Positions 15,645-17,931 of a stretch of DNA of 17,931 bases are shown one piece after another. The DNA comes from an uncultured Verrucomicrobiota bacterium (GTDB lineage: Bacteria > Verrucomicrobiota > Verrucomicrobiia > Limisphaerales > UBA9464), in assembly GCA_903925515.1 (NCBI GenBank), contig CAIYFP010000383.1, forward strand, positions 1 to 17,931. The letters are read 5' to 3'. Each line of letters opens with the position of its first letter. Within the stretch, counting starts at the first letter, position 1. The notes under the pieces are model-generated. The model saw only the letters and a program-made list of their open reading frames with translations. It was not told the DNA's origin and ran no database searches. The translations under genes and the position numbers were made by a program.

Positions 15645-15735
15645 ACCTGCAGACGGCAGGGCCCCGGAAGCAACCTCAAGGAGTGCGGGTCAGGAAGAGA
15701 CGCCGAAGCTCCAAGGACGCACGCCTCTTGGCCCC

Positions 15736-15795
15736 GATGCCGGAGTCGGCGCCCATCCGCCACCATCGCAGGCTGGCATGCAGCCCGCCGCCTGC
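15736..15795. repeat. Second dispersed repeat module (copy B)
   Basis: GATGCCGGAGTCGGCGCCCA, then TCCGCCA, GCAGG and TGGCATGCAGCC, parallels 8571-8625. It lies in the 258-base space between the divergent GntR and Gfo/Idh genes. The rest of that space shows only a CAATTTGAATTG palindrome (15861-15872) and a TTGACG (15851-15856) ahead of the plus-strand gene, which is weak promoter evidence. Confidence 0.5.
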
Positions 15796-15902
15796 GCCCC
15801 GCCGCGGGCGTCGGCAACGACATCCCCGCCAAAATCGCGCGAGCCGTTCCTTGACGGAGTCAATTTGAATTGGGGAGCCTTTGGCCAGTCATTCACCCCG
15901 TC

Positions 15903-17207
15903 ATGAGCACGTCACAAGATTCCACCACTCGTCGCGACTTCCTGCGCTCCGGCTCCGCCGCCGCCGCCGTCGCGTTCGCAGCCCCCGCCATCCTCGTCCG
16001 CGAGACCGCCTTCGCGCAGAATGCCGACACCCTGAAGATCGGCCTTGTGGGCTGCGGCGGGCGCGGCTCGGGCGCGGCCGGCAACGCGCTCACGGCCGAC
16101 TCCAACCTCATCCTCTGGGCCGTGGGCGACGCGTTCGCGGAGCCGGTGAAGGGCTCCATCAAGGGCCTCAAGGAGCAGTTCGGCGGACGCATCCAGGCCA
16201 CCGAGGACCGCCAGTTCGTCGGCCTCGACGCCTTCAAGAAGGTCATCGACTCCGGCGTGGACATCGTCCTCCTCGCCTCGCCGCCCGGCTTCCGCCCGGA
16301 GCACCTCCGCTACGCGGTCGAGAAGGGCAAGCACATCTTCTGCGAGAAGCCCATGGCGACCGACGCCCCCGGCGTGCGGCACGTCATGGAGTCCGTCCGC
16401 ATGTCCAAGGAGAAGAAGCTATGCATCGTTGCCGGCTATTGCTGGCGCTACGACCTCCCGCGCCAAGGCTTCTACCAGCAGGTCCACGACGGCGCCCTCG
16501 GCGAGGTTGGCGCCGTGTACGGCACCTACCTCACCGGCCCGGTCAAGCCCATGCCCCCCGCCAACTCCCGGCCGCCCGGCATGAAGGACCTCGAATGGCA
16601 ACTCCGCAACTGGATGAACTTCACATGGCTCTCGGGCGACGGCTTGGTCGAGCAATGCATCCATACCGTGGACAAGGTCCTCTGGACCTTTCGCGACGAG
16701 GCCCCCGTCAAGTGCGTCGCCAACGGCGGCCGCGTCCACCCCAACGGCGAGGGCAACATCTTCGACCATGTCACCGTCGTGTATGAGTGGGCCAACGGCG
16801 CCCGGGGCATCGTCGCCCAGCGCCAGATCGCCGGGTGCTACTCCGACAACAGCGACTACGTCATGGGCTCGACCGGCAAGGGCTGGTCTGGCTGGAACAG
16901 CCCGTACATCAAGTCCGGAAGCGAGATCAAGTGGCGCTACAAGGGCGACAAGCCCGACATGTACGTGGTCGAGCACCAAGTCCTCTACAAGGCCATCCGC
17001 GAGGGACGCGTCCACAACGACGGCGACCGCATGGCGCGCTCGACCCTCGCGGGCATCATGGGCCGCATGGCCGGCTACACCGGGCTCGAAGTCACATGGG
17101 ACCAAGCCCTCAACTCGGGCAAGAAGCTCGTGCCGGACTCCCTCGACTGGGACATGGCCCTCGCCATCGAGCCGCTCGCGCAACCGGGCAAGACCAAGAC
17201 GGTCTAG
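15903..17207 (+). CDS. Tat-exported Gfo/Idh/MocA-family oxidoreductase
   Basis: The 434-residue product starts with TTRRDFLRSGSAAAAVAFAA (8-27), a twin-arginine signal, so it should act in the periplasm. The Rossmann motif KIGLVGCGGRGSGAAGNAL (45-63) binds NAD(P). CEKPMATDAPGVR (147-159) holds the family's catalytic Lys149, and DGLVEQCIHTVDKVLW (246-261) supplies the His/Asp pair in the C-terminal domain. Such enzymes typically oxidise or rearrange sugars, and exported forms in PVC bacteria often act on glycosides. ATG 15903 is chosen because the Tat motif follows at the expected distance. A frame from 15870 adds 11 residues. It is followed after 85 bases by an exported isomerase-like gene, likely the same operon. 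The sugar is not identifiable. Confidence 0.92.
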   Translation: MSTSQDSTTRRDFLRSGSAAAAVAFAAPAILVRETAFAQNADTLKIGLVGCGGRGSGAAGNALTADSNLILWAVGDAFAEPVKGSIKGLKEQFGGRIQATEDRQFVGLDAFKKVIDSGVDIVLLASPPGFRPEHLRYAVEKGKHIFCEKPMATDAPGVRHVMESVRMSKEKKLCIVAGYCWRYDLPRQGFYQQVHDGALGEVGAVYGTYLTGPVKPMPPANSRPPGMKDLEWQLRNWMNFTWLSGDGLVEQCIHTVDKVLWTFRDEAPVKCVANGGRVHPNGEGNIFDHVTVVYEWANGARGIVAQRQIAGCYSDNSDYVMGSTGKGWSGWNSPYIKSGSEIKWRYKGDKPDMYVVEHQVLYKAIREGRVHNDGDRMARSTLAGIMGRMAGYTGLEVTWDQALNSGKKLVPDSLDWDMALAIEPLAQPGKTKTV

Positions 17208-17292
17208 CCTGCCCAGGACCCGATGGCGTCCGGCGGCCATGCGCCGGGCGCGACAACCTGTTCCCGCCTCCCTTTCCCGCCAGCCTCCAACC

Positions 17293-17931
17293 ATGAACCG
17301 ACGTGGCTTCATTCGGTCCGGCGCGGCCTCCCTCGCCCTTGCGGCCGGTGCCCCCCTCCTCCATGCCGCGGCCCCCAAGCGTCGCATCCGGAAGGGCATC
17401 ATGTGGGGCACCGTCGGGGTCCCAGGTTCCGTCCTCGAAAAGATGAGGGCCATCAAGGACGCCGGCTTCGAGGGCGTCGAGCCCATGGGCGGCATGAACC
17501 AGGACGAGGTCGTCAAGGGCTTGGAAGCCACCGGCCTCAAGGCCGGCTCGGTCTGTTGCCACACCCACTGGGCCAAGCCCCTCTCCGACCCCAACCCGGC
17601 GGTCCGCGAGGCCGGTCTCGAAGGCCTCCGGATCTCCCTCCGCGACGCCAGGCGCTACGGCGCCCCCGCCGTCCTGCTCGTCCCTGCCGTCGTCAACGCC
17701 TCCGTCCCCTACGCCGAGGCCTACCGCCGCTCGCAGGAGGAGATCAAGAAGGTCGTGCCCCTTGCCGAGGAACTCGGCGTCCGCATCGCCATCGAAAACG
17801 TCTGGAACCACTTCCTCCTGAGCCCCCTTGAGGCCGCCCGCTACGTGGATGAACTCCAGTCCCCCAACGTCGGATGGCACCTCGATTGCGGGAACATCAT
17901 CCACTACGGATGGGCCCAGCATTGGGTGCAG
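17293..17931 (+). CDS. Exported sugar phosphate isomerase/epimerase-like TIM-barrel protein (3' end beyond window)
   Basis: 213 residues are present, and the frame is open to the edge. It starts MNRRGFIRSGAASLALAAGA, a Tat-like RRGF signal. The TIM-barrel core follows: KGIMWGTVG, IKDAGFEGVEPMGG, a KAGSVCCHTHW strand (His90, His92), PLAEELGVRIAIENVWN with the metal-ligand-type Glu168, and VGWHLDCGNI with His196 and Asp198. These match AP-endonuclease-2-fold xylose isomerase-like enzymes. They are often encoded beside exported Gfo/Idh proteins in PVC bacteria and can epimerise or cleave sugars such as 3-keto-glycosides. That function is known for some relatives and only inferred here. It resembles the truncated gene at 1-271 in N-terminus style. 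No Shine-Dalgarno is visible before ATG 17293. Confidence 0.88.
   Translation, partial: MNRRGFIRSGAASLALAAGAPLLHAAAPKRRIRKGIMWGTVGVPGSVLEKMRAIKDAGFEGVEPMGGMNQDEVVKGLEATGLKAGSVCCHTHWAKPLSDPNPAVREAGLEGLRISLRDARRYGAPAVLLVPAVVNASVPYAEAYRRSQEEIKKVVPLAEELGVRIAIENVWNHFLLSPLEAARYVDELQSPNVGWHLDCGNIIHYGWAQHWVQ

Noticed and set aside
1..17931. CRISPR array, transposase, integrase, rRNA or tRNA genes
   Set aside because: None were visible on either strand by reading; no regularly spaced direct repeats or conserved tRNA T-loops outside coding frames.

Overview
The window is a dense, high-GC bacterial chromosome segment. All complete genes lie on the minus strand except a plus-strand pair at the right end. 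Tat-type exported Gfo/Idh and TIM-barrel proteins, a pseudopilin-like protein, a secreted PF09826-like beta-propeller and junk-peptide repeats together suggest a verrucomicrobial (PVC-group) genome. That placement is inferred from gene style; no rRNA or tRNA gene is visible to confirm it.

Left part (1-4156, minus). A truncated exported sugar-isomerase-like gene follows a NupG-type MFS permease. Next to them is a unit of GDP-mannose 3,5-epimerase-like gene, panB and a broken SMI1/KNR4-like gene, closed off upstream by a terminator-like hairpin at 4121-4156.

Middle (4261-8163, minus). An orphan sugar-binding protein overlaps an RluA-type pseudouridine synthase by a GTGA junction. Then come ilvN and ilvC for branched-chain amino acid synthesis, ending in a strong intrinsic terminator. 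ilvB is absent. The KARI cofactor loop carries Tyr-Glu where NADPH enzymes usually have Arg. The spaces at 6009-6540 and 8164-9204 hold dispersed palindromic repeats, the widespread 'IPAKAG' repeat type, and one possible gene remnant.

Right-centre (9205-15644, minus). This is the most unusual part: a five-gene operon-like run, a YtrA-type GntR regulator, an ABC ATPase, a 1,114-residue secreted beta-propeller, a pseudopilin-like protein and a multi-pass ABC-2-like membrane protein. Short gaps and an ATGA overlap suggest that they are co-expressed. The beta-propeller and pseudopilin sit between the ATPase and its probable permease.

Right end (15903-17931, plus). A Tat-exported Gfo/Idh/MocA oxidoreductase is followed by a truncated exported sugar phosphate isomerase/epimerase-like protein, a common PVC pairing in sugar oxidation and isomerisation.
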